From positions 21,994-85,993 of the forward strand of contig CALUJQ010000007.1 of the NCBI GenBank assembly GCA_944320995.1: 64,000 bases of DNA, written 5' to 3'. This stretch comes from an uncultured Barnesiella sp. GTDB lineage: Bacteria; Bacteroidota; Bacteroidia; Bacteroidales; Barnesiellaceae. Below, one piece after another: positions 1-9,459 of the stretch. The position numbers and the translations under genes are program-made. Under the pieces are notes generated by a model. The model was not told where the DNA came from, ran no database searches, and saw only the letters and a list, made by a program, of their open reading frames with translations. Numbering within the stretch: position 1 is the stretch's first letter; each line of letters opens with the position of its first letter.

Positions 1-1
1 G

Positions 2-1783
2 AGCTTTATCGGGGGAACCACCGGTACTTTTTATACCCAGTTCGGTCTCACCATGGCTGCTGCTGTGGCTATTTCGCTAATCAATGCTTTGACCCTGAGT
101 CCCGCCCTCTGTGCCCTAATCATGACCCCTCACATGAGTGCAACGAACGGGAAACTGAGTTTCTCTTCCCGTTTCCACATGGCTTTCGACACAGCGTTTC
201 ACCGGTTGGTTATGAAATACAAGGGAGGTGTACTCTTTATGCTCAAACGCAAGTGGCTGGCCGGTGTCTTGCTGGTGGTGGCTTGTGTCGGGTTCTTCGT
301 GTTGTTGAAGACAACCAAGACGGGTCTTGTACCCAACGAAGATATGGGAACAGTCTTTGTCGATGTGCGCACTTCGCCCGGCAACAGTGTGTTTGAAACC
401 CGCAAGGTCATCGAGCAGGTTGACAGTTGCTTGAATACGATACCACAAATCGAGGTGCTTTCGAGCATCACCGGCAACTCGATGTTGAGCGGTCAAGGTG
501 CCTGCAACGGTATGTTTACCATTCGGTTGAAAGATTGGAGCGAACGACCCGACAAGGAGGACGCCGTCGATGCCATCATTGCAGAGATACAGAACCGCAC
601 GGCCTTCATATCGAGTGCCGACATCATGGCTTTCACCCGGCCCATGATTCCCGGATATGGAGCAAGCAGCGGTTTTGAAGTTTATGTGCAGGACCAGAAA
701 GGCGGGTCGGTTGAAGACCTTTTGAAGTACACACGTAATTTCTTGACCGAGCTCAACAAACGTCCCGAGATAGGCCGAGCCACCACCTCGTTCGATACCA
801 AATTCCCGCAATACCTCGTCGAGGTCGATGCCGCCCGTTGCAAGCGCAACGGCATGTCGCCCACCGAGGTGCTCAGTACCCTTTCGGGCTATATCGGCGG
901 TAACTATGCTTCGAATATGAACCGTTTCTCCAAACTCTATCGGGTGATGGTGCAAGCTCCTCCCCAATTCCGGCTCGATACCGAGGCGCTCCACAACATC
1001 TTTGTGCGTAACGATTCGGGCGAAATGAGCCCCATTACCCAATATCTGACACTCACCCGCATCTACGGTTCGGAGGTGTTGACCCGTTTCAACCTCTTCT
1101 CGGCCATTCAGGTAAACGGGGCCCCGGCCACCGGTTACAGTTCGGGACAGGCCATTCAAGCCGTGAAGGAGGTGGCGGCGCAGACCCTGCCTACGGGTTA
1201 CGGTTTCGAGTTCGGCGGCATGTCGCGCGAGGAGTCGAATACCGGCAATACCACTACCGTAGTATTTGTGATATGTGTAGTCTTTATTTACCTCATTCTG
1301 TGCGCTCTGTACGAGAGCCTGTTTATCCCGTTGGCCGTGATTCTCTCCGTGCCTTTTGGATTGGCCGGCAGTTTCCTCTTTGCCAAAATGTTTGGATTGG
1401 AAAACAACATTTATCTGCAAACGGGACTCATCATGCTTATCGGTTTGTTGTCGAAGACGGCAATTCTCTTGACCGAGTACGCCTCGGAGCGTCGCCGCCA
1501 CGGCATGACCATTTCGCAGGCGGCTATTTCGGCCGCACAAGTGCGGTTGCGACCTATTCTCATGACCTCGCTTACCATGATATTCGGTATGTTGCCCATG
1601 ATGTTTGCCTCGGGAGTAGGAGCGAACGGCAATATCTCCATCGGCGTGGGGACGGTGGGCGGTATGCTCATCGGGACAATAGCCCTGCTGTTTATCGTCC
1701 CGGTGCTCTTTATCGTCTTCCAAACCTTGCAGGAGCGGTGGATGCCCGCACGTAAATTGCCGAAAATAGAAGAAAACAAATGA
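2..1783 (+). CDS. RND-family multidrug efflux permease, C-terminal part (partial)
   Basis: The reading frame is open from base 2, so the gene starts outside the window and about the last 590 residues are present. Inner-membrane proton-driven pump of the HAE1/AcrB type that moves drugs through a tripartite complex. Visible are the end of the first membrane half (NALTLSPALCAL), a large periplasmic porter/docking segment (VPNEDMGTVFVDVRTSPGNS), and the second membrane half with RND-typical LYESLFIPLAVILSVPFG, LIGLLSKTAILLTEYA and RLRPILMTSLTMIFGMLP. It overlaps or nearly abuts the outer membrane factor gene downstream, as expected for an efflux operon. The adaptor gene is presumably upstream of the window. 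Family assignment is firm; the substrate is unknown. Confidence 0.95.
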   Translation, partial: SFIGGTTGTFYTQFGLTMAAAVAISLINALTLSPALCALIMTPHMSATNGKLSFSSRFHMAFDTAFHRLVMKYKGGVLFMLKRKWLAGVLLVVACVGFFVLLKTTKTGLVPNEDMGTVFVDVRTSPGNSVFETRKVIEQVDSCLNTIPQIEVLSSITGNSMLSGQGACNGMFTIRLKDWSERPDKEDAVDAIIAEIQNRTAFISSADIMAFTRPMIPGYGASSGFEVYVQDQKGGSVEDLLKYTRNFLTELNKRPEIGRATTSFDTKFPQYLVEVDAARCKRNGMSPTEVLSTLSGYIGGNYASNMNRFSKLYRVMVQAPPQFRLDTEALHNIFVRNDSGEMSPITQYLTLTRIYGSEVLTRFNLFSAIQVNGAPATGYSSGQAIQAVKEVAAQTLPTGYGFEFGGMSREESNTGNTTTVVFVICVVFIYLILCALYESLFIPLAVILSVPFGLAGSFLFAKMFGLENNIYLQTGLIMLIGLLSKTAILLTEYASERRRHGMTISQAAISAAQVRLRPILMTSLTMIFGMLPMMFASGVGANGNISIGVGTVGGMLIGTIALLFIVPVLFIVFQTLQERWMPARKLPKIEENK

Positions 1784-1809
1784 TACGATACCAAGAATTA
1801 CGATTCGAT

Positions 1810-3168
1810 ATGAAAAAGATAATGATAGGTTTGTGGTTGTTGATCGGGTTGGCCGGGTGTCAATACCGGGTGTATGAACGCCCCGAAATGCCGCAGGCCG
1901 ACAGTTTGTACCGTCATGCGATAGCCGGCGGCGATACCGCATCGATTGCCGATTTGTCGTGGAGAGAGCTTTTTACCGACCCGTTGTTGCAACAACTCAT
2001 CGAGACTGGCATCGCCCAAAATACCGATTTGAATATCGCCCGGTTGAAGGTGCGCGAGGCCGAAGCTCTGCTTACCGCCTCTAAACTGGCCTATTTGCCT
2101 TCCATTTCCCTTACTCCCCAAGGGACAATCAAGAGTGTGGAGGGAGGCGCAACGACGAAGACCTACAATCTGGCAGCTTCGGCCGATTGGGAAATCGACA
2201 TATTCGGCCGCATAACTAACGCCAAGCGCGGGGCAAAAGCCTTTTTGGAACAGAGTGAAGCCTATAAACAAGCTGTTCATACACAGTTGGTCGCTACCAT
2301 CGCCGATAGCTATTATACCCTGTTGATGCTCGACGAGCAACTCGATATTACCCGGCGTACCGCCGAGAACTGGGCCGAAAACCTGAGGGTGATGAAGGCG
2401 TTGAAGAAAGCCGGACAGACCACCGAAATGGCCGTGGCCCAAATCGAGGCCAGCAAGCTGGCGGTCGATGCTTCGGTCTTGTCGTTGCAACAGCAGATAA
2501 CTGAGATGGAAAATTCGCTTTCGACGCTTTTGGGAGTTGTCCCGCAGCAAATCGAGCGCTCCACGCTGGCCGAGCAATCCTTCCCCGATACCCTGTCGGT
2601 AGGGATACCGTTGCAGCTCTTGCAACGTCGGCCCGATGTGCGGCAGAGCGAGGCCGCTTTGGCCGAGGCATTCTATGTGACCAATCAAGCCTATGCCGCT
2701 TTCTATCCCTCGATTACCCTCAGTGGGTCGGCCGGTTGGACCAACGCGGCGGGAGCTGCCATCACCAATCCCGGTGAATGGCTTTTTTCGGCCGTAGGCT
2801 CTTTGGTACAACCCCTCTTCAACCGGGGGCAAAATATCGCCAACCTCAAAGTCGCCAAGGCACAGCAAGAGGAGGCATTGCTCACCTTCCGCCAGTCGTT
2901 GCTCGATGCCGGGACCGAAGTCAACAATGCCCTGTTGCAGTGGCAGGTGGCCCGCGGCCGGTTGGAACTTGACCGGCAACAAATCGCCTCGCTGCAATCG
3001 GCCGTACGAAGTTCCGAACTGCTGATGCGGCACAGTTCGCAGAATTATCTCGAAGTGCTTACCGCCCGACAAACGCTGTTGAGTGCCGAACTCTCGGCCG
3101 TAGCCGACCGCTTCGACGAAATACAGGGTGTGATCAATCTTTATCACGCTTTGGGCGGAGGATATTGA
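1810..3168 (+). CDS. TolC-like outer membrane efflux lipoprotein (OprM/NodT type)
   Basis: Outer-membrane channel partner of the RND pump just upstream. From this ATG the protein begins MKKIMIGLWLLIGLAGC, a lipoprotein signal with a lipobox (LAGC). An upstream in-frame ATG at 1780 overlaps the permease stop but would place ten polar residues before the signal, so 1810 is preferred. Two outer-membrane-efflux repeats are recognisable: an ADWEIDIFGR motif in the first half and a VQPLFNRGQN motif in the second, with long helical stretches rich in Q and A. Length (452 aa) is normal for the family. A strong terminator follows, so this is the last gene of the operon. Confidence 0.93.
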   Translation: MKKIMIGLWLLIGLAGCQYRVYERPEMPQADSLYRHAIAGGDTASIADLSWRELFTDPLLQQLIETGIAQNTDLNIARLKVREAEALLTASKLAYLPSISLTPQGTIKSVEGGATTKTYNLAASADWEIDIFGRITNAKRGAKAFLEQSEAYKQAVHTQLVATIADSYYTLLMLDEQLDITRRTAENWAENLRVMKALKKAGQTTEMAVAQIEASKLAVDASVLSLQQQITEMENSLSTLLGVVPQQIERSTLAEQSFPDTLSVGIPLQLLQRRPDVRQSEAALAEAFYVTNQAYAAFYPSITLSGSAGWTNAAGAAITNPGEWLFSAVGSLVQPLFNRGQNIANLKVAKAQQEEALLTFRQSLLDAGTEVNNALLQWQVARGRLELDRQQIASLQSAVRSSELLMRHSSQNYLEVLTARQTLLSAELSAVADRFDEIQGVINLYHALGGGY

Positions 3169-3194
3169 CAAAAGCCGATTTAACCTCAATAACG

Positions 3195-3234
3195 GGAGCC
3201 GGCGAGGAATTCAATCCTCGCCGGCTCTTTTTTT
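3195..3234 (+). terminator. Rho-independent terminator after efflux operon
   Basis: A perfect 12-bp stem (AGCCGGCGAGGA paired with TCCTCGCCGGCT) with a 6-nt loop is followed by a run of seven T. It ends the efflux operon. The following roughly 210 bp to the next gene show no further gene. Confidence 0.93.
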
Positions 3235-3444
3235 GTAAAAAATATCATGAGGAGTAAATCGTGACAGATGTATAAGCGATTGAAAACAAGTGTATTCGAT
3301 GAATATTTCCCTTTTGAATGAAATTTTTTCTTGGATTGTACTAGTGAACCCCGGCATTTATTTGTCTTATTAATAACAAGTCGGAAAAGAGGATTTGTCA
3401 ATAGTGAGCAATTAGTATTAATCTTATTTTAATGAAAAACATTT

Positions 3445-4278
3445 ATGAAAAAGTCAAGTTTACTTTTTGTGGCCTTCATGTGTGGAGCAGGAGGAGTTAT
3501 GGCTCAGAATCTGATAACGAACGGTAGTTTTGAGCAGTATGAAACTCGGAGCATAGTGAATCGAGAAGGTTATAGTCAGGAAATGCAAATGCCGACCGGT
3601 TGGAATATCGTGAAACTGGTCGATGACGAGTCGGGTTATGATGCCGGTGTCACGAAATGGGGCGATTTCATTTTGGAAAGAAATTCAGAGTGGGCTACAT
3701 GGGAGTTCAAAGGACGACAAACAGAATATTCTCGGTTGTTTTATCAAGAAATAGCCGCCCCAACCGGTGGTGATGTTACCATCTCGCTCGAAGTGAAAGG
3801 CGGAGATTTCGTCGGTGACGAAGATCCGGTCATCAAAATTGAATGTCGCGCAGGAGATCCGCTGCCCGAATCGTCGGATTATATTCTTCTCTCCGAGGCA
3901 ATACCCCATTCGAATATAGGGAATGACTGGACTCCCGTTTCGGCAACCGTGACACTACCGGCTGCATATACTTATTATGTAGGCTTTTCGCTGGAAAATG
4001 TATCGTCGGGCTATTGGTTGCAAATGAGAAATATCTCGATGACTTACGGAACCTCGTCGAATATGAGTGTGGCAAACGATAAAAGCCCGATTGTTCGTGT
4101 CAATGGGAATTGTATTGAAGTTGACGGGAGTGAAAGCGTGACGATATACAACAGCGCCGGTATGCTCGTACAAACCGAGAACGGGACAGGCGATTTTGTC
4201 TCTAAACCGCTGACGCAAGGAATTTATGTCGTTTGTGTAGATGGTGTATCAAAAAAAGTCGTTGTTAAAGGCTTTTGA
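3445..4278 (+). CDS. Secreted carbohydrate-binding-like protein with C-terminal sorting-like domain
   Basis: 277 aa. Signal peptide MKKSSLLFVAFMCGAGGVMAQ, then a beta-rich module that opens with NLITNGSFE, the usual start of CBM4/9-like and galactose-binding-like folds, and contains DAGVTKWGD and a YWLQMRNISM strand. The last 60 residues (from about IVRVNGN to the end) resemble a short beta-sandwich of the type IX secretion/Por C-terminal sorting kind: a 'TIYNSAGMLVQ' strand and a 'LTQGIYVVCVDG' strand. The same module recurs in the proteins at 55586 and 57437, so this is probably a surface glycan-binding component of the PUL. No catalytic residues are recognised. Function as a binding protein is inferred. 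Confidence 0.75.
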   Translation: MKKSSLLFVAFMCGAGGVMAQNLITNGSFEQYETRSIVNREGYSQEMQMPTGWNIVKLVDDESGYDAGVTKWGDFILERNSEWATWEFKGRQTEYSRLFYQEIAAPTGGDVTISLEVKGGDFVGDEDPVIKIECRAGDPLPESSDYILLSEAIPHSNIGNDWTPVSATVTLPAAYTYYVGFSLENVSSGYWLQMRNISMTYGTSSNMSVANDKSPIVRVNGNCIEVDGSESVTIYNSAGMLVQTENGTGDFVSKPLTQGIYVVCVDGVSKKVVVKGF

Positions 4279-4358
4279 CTAATTGATATTTAGAAAATAT
4301 ATCTTACTTTGTGGTCTGTTACGCTCCTCCATATAGACCATATTGTAAATTCTAAATC

Positions 4359-4907
4359 ATGAAACAAAGTACAGAACGACAATTTAATAGTATTTATACA
4401 AAATGGAGAGAACGTTGTTTGGCCTTTGCCAAATCTTATCTTCATGATCCGGAGGTGGCAGGAGATGTCGTATCAGATGTGATGATACAATTGTGGCAAC
4501 GGATTATCGAGGAAGATGATATTGAAAATTATGGAGCCTATCTTTTTACATTGGTGAAGAATAGCTGTTTGAATTATTTGCAACACAAGGAAAAAGAGTT
4601 ATTGGCCAGCCAGATTTTGGGTTCGACGGCTCAACGAGAATTGGAATTGAGAATTTCTTCTTTACAGTCATTCGATCCCGAATATATATTTTCAAACGAG
4701 ATTTTGGTGATATACCATCGGACATTGGAAAGCCTTCCGGTTCAAACGAGAAAAATATTTTTGTTGAGCAGGCAAGAAGGTTTGTCGGTAAAAAAGATAG
4801 CTTCGCTATGCGAACTTTCCGTAAAAGGTGTGGATTATCACATAGCTCGGGCATTAAAGGCCCTGCGTATATCTTTGCAAGACTATCTTCCATTTGTGTT
4901 TTTCTAA
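4359..4907 (+). CDS. ECF sigma-70 family RNA polymerase sigma factor
   Basis: 182 aa. Region 2 is visible as YLHDPEVAGDVVSDVMIQLW and region 4 as LPVQTRKIFLLSRQEGLSVKKIA followed by a helix-turn-helix (LSVKGVDYHIARALKALR). This is the Bacteroidetes ECF type that works with a FecR anti-sigma factor and a TonB-dependent transducer. The FecR gene begins 20 bp downstream and the STN-containing SusC follows, which is the standard trans-envelope signalling arrangement for PUL control. It likely directs transcription of the SusCD and enzyme genes on sensing the cognate glycan. Confidence 0.93.
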   Translation: MKQSTERQFNSIYTKWRERCLAFAKSYLHDPEVAGDVVSDVMIQLWQRIIEEDDIENYGAYLFTLVKNSCLNYLQHKEKELLASQILGSTAQRELELRISSLQSFDPEYIFSNEILVIYHRTLESLPVQTRKIFLLSRQEGLSVKKIASLCELSVKGVDYHIARALKALRISLQDYLPFVFF

Positions 4908-4926
4908 CTTTGTTAAATGAACGATT

Positions 4927-5871
4927 ATGGATAATGATTTACTTCAACGTTATTTCGAAGGAAATACAACGGCCGAAGAACGAGAAGAGGTCCTTTTATG
5001 GGTAGAATCGAGTGAGGATAATCGAAAGGAGTATCTCCGCCTTCGCAGATTGTATGACATAGCTCTTATCTCGGAGAAAGAACAATCTGAAGATATTCCT
5101 CGGGATCACGCCTTCAAACCGCTTCTTCGTTGGGGTATATCGGTTGCTGCTGTGTTTGCATGCGCTCTTCTTGTTTGGGCGATATATGAATATTCGGCCT
5201 ATCGAGGAGTCGAAACCGAAATTCCTAAATTACAAGTAGTCGAGGTTGGAGTAGGTCAGCAAGTGAAACTTACCTTGCCAGACAGTACGGTTGTCTTTCT
5301 CAATTCAAATTCAAAGTTTTCTTACCCTATGACTTTTGGGAAAGACAGCCGTATTGTCGATTTAGATGGAGAGGGTTATTTTGAAGTTCGGCATCATTCG
5401 GACCATCCATTCATCGTCAGGACCAAACAGTTTGACATTCGGGTATTGGGCACCGTTTTCAACGTGATGGCCTATTCCAATTTGAATACTGTGGAAACAA
5501 CATTGTTAAAAGGTTCGGTTCAAATGAGTAGTATAGACAACCAATATAGTGTGAGATTAAGGCCTTTGCAAAAAGCAACCTATACAGAGAGCGAAGGATT
5601 GACTATTTCGGTTGTCGATATAGCCGATGAAACTTCATGGAAAGACGGAATTATCACATTCAACAATGAATCGCTGCCTATGGTTTTCCGATGTTTGGAA
5701 CAATATTATCGGGTGAAGTTCATATTTGACCCGCATCAGATAGACAATTTCCATTGTACAGGGAAATTCTCGATAACCTCCGATATTAACCACATTGTGA
5801 AAGTACTGGCAGAGGTAAATAATTTTACATATCAAATAAGCAAAGATAGTACCACAATCTATATTCAATAA
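4927..5871 (+). CDS. FecR-family anti-sigma factor
   Basis: 314 aa. A cytoplasmic N-terminal part (LLQRYFEGNTTAEEREEVLLW) binds the sigma factor. A single membrane helix lies near residues 70-90 (WGISVAAVFACALLVWAIY). The periplasmic FecR domain includes VEVGVGQQVKLTLPDSTVVF and YFEVRHHSDHPFIVRTKQFD, and a C-terminal STN-like/DUF4974 domain ends at IYIQ. It receives the signal from the STN domain of the adjacent SusC receptor and controls the sigma factor encoded just upstream. Everything expected for a complete gene is present. Confidence 0.93.
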   Translation: MDNDLLQRYFEGNTTAEEREEVLLWVESSEDNRKEYLRLRRLYDIALISEKEQSEDIPRDHAFKPLLRWGISVAAVFACALLVWAIYEYSAYRGVETEIPKLQVVEVGVGQQVKLTLPDSTVVFLNSNSKFSYPMTFGKDSRIVDLDGEGYFEVRHHSDHPFIVRTKQFDIRVLGTVFNVMAYSNLNTVETTLLKGSVQMSSIDNQYSVRLRPLQKATYTESEGLTISVVDIADETSWKDGIITFNNESLPMVFRCLEQYYRVKFIFDPHQIDNFHCTGKFSITSDINHIVKVLAEVNNFTYQISKDSTTIYIQ

Positions 5872-6021
5872 GTAGAAATCTTATTGCCGGCGTTTTGATT
5901 TTGTGTCTTTTCTTTTGTCTTCAAAAGATAAAAGCACGATTCCCATATCTTGAACAAGAGAGAGTGGCATATTCGCTATATGCTTGTAATACACCGATTT
6001 ATTAACTTTAAGACTATATTT

Positions 6022-9000
6022 ATGATAAAAACTATTTTTCGTTTATCGATTCGAGGACGATGGAGGTATATGGCTGTTTGTATAGTTGTATTACTTCAAA
6101 TGATAAGTGCCGGACCGATATACGCTTCTGATTTTTCGCCCAAGACCGATGCAATTTCGTTATCGTTGAAACGAGTGCCACTCTCTACTGTTTTCAAGGA
6201 AATAGAGAAGATCACAGGGTATCTTTTTGTTTACAATGAAAATACGATCGATACCAAGCAACTCCTTTCAATATCTTCGAATCGGGAGAGTTTAGAGTCG
6301 GTTCTAAATAAAATATCGAAGATTGCAGGATTACAGTTCCGGTTTGAGCAACAAAACATTATCGTGTTGCAACAGCCGAAGTCCCAATCTCATAATGGAG
6401 ATAAAGTCAGGGAGATAAACGGCGTAGTAGTGGACGGGAGCGATACACCCGTCATAGGTGCGCATATCCAAGTGATAGGAGATAGCAGTATTGTTGCGGT
6501 TACAGATTTAGATGGGAAATTCAGTCTGAAAGTCCCCGAGCATAGCACGTTATTGATAAACAGTCTTTCGTATGTGCGACAAGAAATCGAAGTGGGAGAT
6601 CAATCGCAGTTTTATATCCGCCTGCGAGAAGATGCCAAAATGCTCGATGATGTAGTGGTCGTAGGATATTCGACACAGAAGAAAGCGACACTTGTGGGAT
6701 CGGTAGCCGCCATAAAGTCCGATGTGTTGGTGCAGAGCCCTGCTGCCAATATTACCAATTCTTTGAACGGGCGACTCCCGGGACTTATTGCCATGCAGCG
6801 TCAAGGTGAACCGGGAAGTGATGCCGCCGACCTCTATATTCGGGGGAAATCGACATTGGAGGGAGCTGCGGCAACCCCTCTATGCATTGTAGATGGAGTA
6901 GAGCGTGATTTCTCTCACATAGACCCTAACGAAGTAGAGTCCATTTCTATTTTGAAAGATGCTTCGGCAACCGCGGTTTATGGTGTGCGGGGGGCCAACG
7001 GTGTTATTATCGTCACGACCAAGCGCGGCGATGAGGGACGGGCGAAAGTGTCGTTTTCGGCACAAGTGGGATTCCAGAATCCCACGCGCAAACCGGTATG
7101 GAGAGATGCTATTTTGCAATCGCAGTTGACGCAAGAGGCCTATTATAATGATCATAAAAATGCCGATGGTAGCGGTCAGTTTTTTTATTCCGAGGAGCAA
7201 CTCGCTGCAATCCGTCGGGTGGTGGAAGGGAATGGAACAGAGTTGGAAAAATTGCAGTATCCCAATAATAACTGGTTCGATGAACTTACTCGTTCGAATG
7301 CTCCGCAACAACAATATAACCTCAATGTACGAGGAGGAACCAAAGTCGTCAAATATTTTATTTCGTTGGGCTATCTCAATCAAGGAAGCTATTTTAAGGA
7401 TTTGTCCGAGTATTATATAGGGACTAAAAATTATGATTCCAACTATAAGTTTGATCGTTATAACTTTCGTTCCAATGTAGATATACAGATAAATAAAAAC
7501 TTTACTGCCACATTTAATTTGGCCGGGCGGATAGAGCAAATAAATACGCCGCCGGTTGAGACGCAGGCGATATACTCCTACTTGTATGGAATGGGCAGTT
7601 TGTCGTCGCCCATTCGCTATCCCGATATTGACGGAAATGGAACCGAAGGTTGGGCTGCTGTTTTGTCCAATGGAGATAATCCGGCAGCCATGTTGACACA
7701 AAACGGCTATTATAACACTAAAAAAAGTACGGTGGAATCGTCGATTATCCTTCGGCATAAATTGGATTTCATAACCAAAGGGTTGAGTGTTCGGGCCAAT
7801 GTGAGTTTCGACAGCCAGTTCAACAATCAGGCAAGATATTGGGAGGGATATGCCACTTACCAGCCGCTATGGAATTTTGAGCCTCTTACCTTTCAACAGA
7901 AAAATTTAGCCACGGCGCTTGCCTTTTCCGGTGAAAGTTATTGGAACACCAATAAACTGTATCAAGAATACGGATTGGATTATAGCCGCGATTTTGGCGT
8001 ACACAGCGTGACGGGGTTATTCCTATACAACCAGCAGGAGTATAGAAATGGAGCCAATACCCCGTATTGCTATCAAGGATTGGTGGGACGTCTGACCTAT
8101 GCATACAAAGGGAAATATTTGGGAGAGATAAATATCGGCTACAATGGCTCCGAAAATTTTGCCCGAAAAAAACGCTTCGGTTTTTTCCCTGCTTTTTCGT
8201 TGGGTTGGGTGGTTTCTGAGGAGCCCTTCATGAAAGACGTTAATTTCGTTTCCAGCTTTAAGATCCGGGGATCGTATGGGGAGGTCGGGAATGATAAACT
8301 TTATATTTCAGGACAAGAACAGCGTTTTTTGTATTATAGCGATTATACCCGGGTGAACGAAAGTTGGGGAGTTAACTATGGAAGTCGTTTTGGAGAAAAT
8401 TATGTTTGGTGGGGCGGTATTCACGAAGGCCGTATCGGTAATGACGATGTAACCTGGGAGAGGGCCCGGAAATCGAATATCGGTATCGATGCCTCGTTTT
8501 TCAATTCTTCGCTGAGTTTTACCGGTGATATATTTCAAGAATATCGTTCCAATATTTTAATTTCGCAGGAAACTACGGTTCCCAATATCGTAGGTGCGAC
8601 ATTGCCGGCAGTCAACAAAGGAAAAACGTATAATAGCGGATATGAAATGGAGTTGACATACCGGAACAAAATCGGGCAGGTAGGCTATTGGGTGAAAGGG
8701 AACTACACCTTTGCCCGCAATAAAATATTGTCTATCGACGAACCTACCTCGGCGATTGCCCCGTGGCAACGGCAAGAAGGACGACCCATTGGCCAGCGAT
8801 TTCTTTACTAATGTATAGGCTTGTTCCAATCGGAGGAAGAGATAGCCGAATCTCCTTCATAATCGGTCATTGGAACTCCCGGTGTGGGCGATCGAAAATA
8901 TTTGGATTATAATCAAGACGGAGTAATCGATGCATTCGATGCTTTTGCGGCCTGTTATACCGATATACCCGAAATTTCTTATGGCGTTTCTTTGGGCTTA

Positions 9001-9447
9001 AATTGGAAAGGATTTGATTTTAGTATCCTGTTTCAAGGCGTAGCTCATGTAACTGTCGATTTCTGGAAAGGGCAGATTGCCGATTTGGAAGGCCGATGGA
9101 GCCCCTTCAAGACGGCCGAAGAAAATGCTGGGGCTACTTGGCCGACATTGCATTCCGATGAGGGAAGTGGCGGCTCGAAAAACAACTCTGTTTCATGTTT
9201 CGGTGTAACGGCAAATGTTTATGACGGCTCTTACCTTAAACTTAAAAATGCAGAGATCGGCTACACTTTCCCGCAACGGTGGTTGAAACCACTACGCATC
9301 AGTTCGGTTCGCGTTTTTGCCAATGGTACGAATTTGGCTATTCTGAAAGACCATCTTAAATATCTCGATCCTGAGACGGCTGCCGGAGCGGCAACCATGT
9401 ATCCACAGATGAGAGTAATTAGTTTTGGCCTTAATGTAAACTTTTAA
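6022..9447 (+). pseudogene. SusC-family TonB-dependent transducer, interrupted by two in-frame TAA codons
   Basis: Outer-membrane TonB-dependent glycan importer and signal transducer. Start at MIKTIFRLSI gives a signal peptide. Then come an STN domain (LKRVPLSTVFKEIEKITGY), a carboxypeptidase-regulatory-like domain (INGVVVDGSDTPVIGAHIQV), a plug (MLDDVVVVGYSTQKKATLVG, SILKDASATAVYGVRGANGV) and the barrel. The frame stops at TAA 8809-8811 and again at TAA 8860-8862, yet the same frame continues without a shift to a perfect SusC C-terminus (MRVISFGLNVNF, 9447). Between the two stops it still encodes family-typical GLFQSEEEIAESP. The protein would stop before the last barrel strands, so the gene is probably inactive unless the stops are sequencing errors or are read through. 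Confidence 0.85.
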
Positions 9448-9459
9448 TAAGGAAGTATT

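Noticed and set aside
116..1942. Long minus-strand open frame opposite the RND permease
   Set aside because: It mirrors the codon pattern of the plus-strand gene, is rich in His, Arg and Gly, and matches no family. The plus-strand RND sequence is unmistakable.
1798..3189. Minus-strand open frame opposite the TolC-like gene
   Set aside because: Shadow of the plus-strand gene; low-quality composition and no homology signal.
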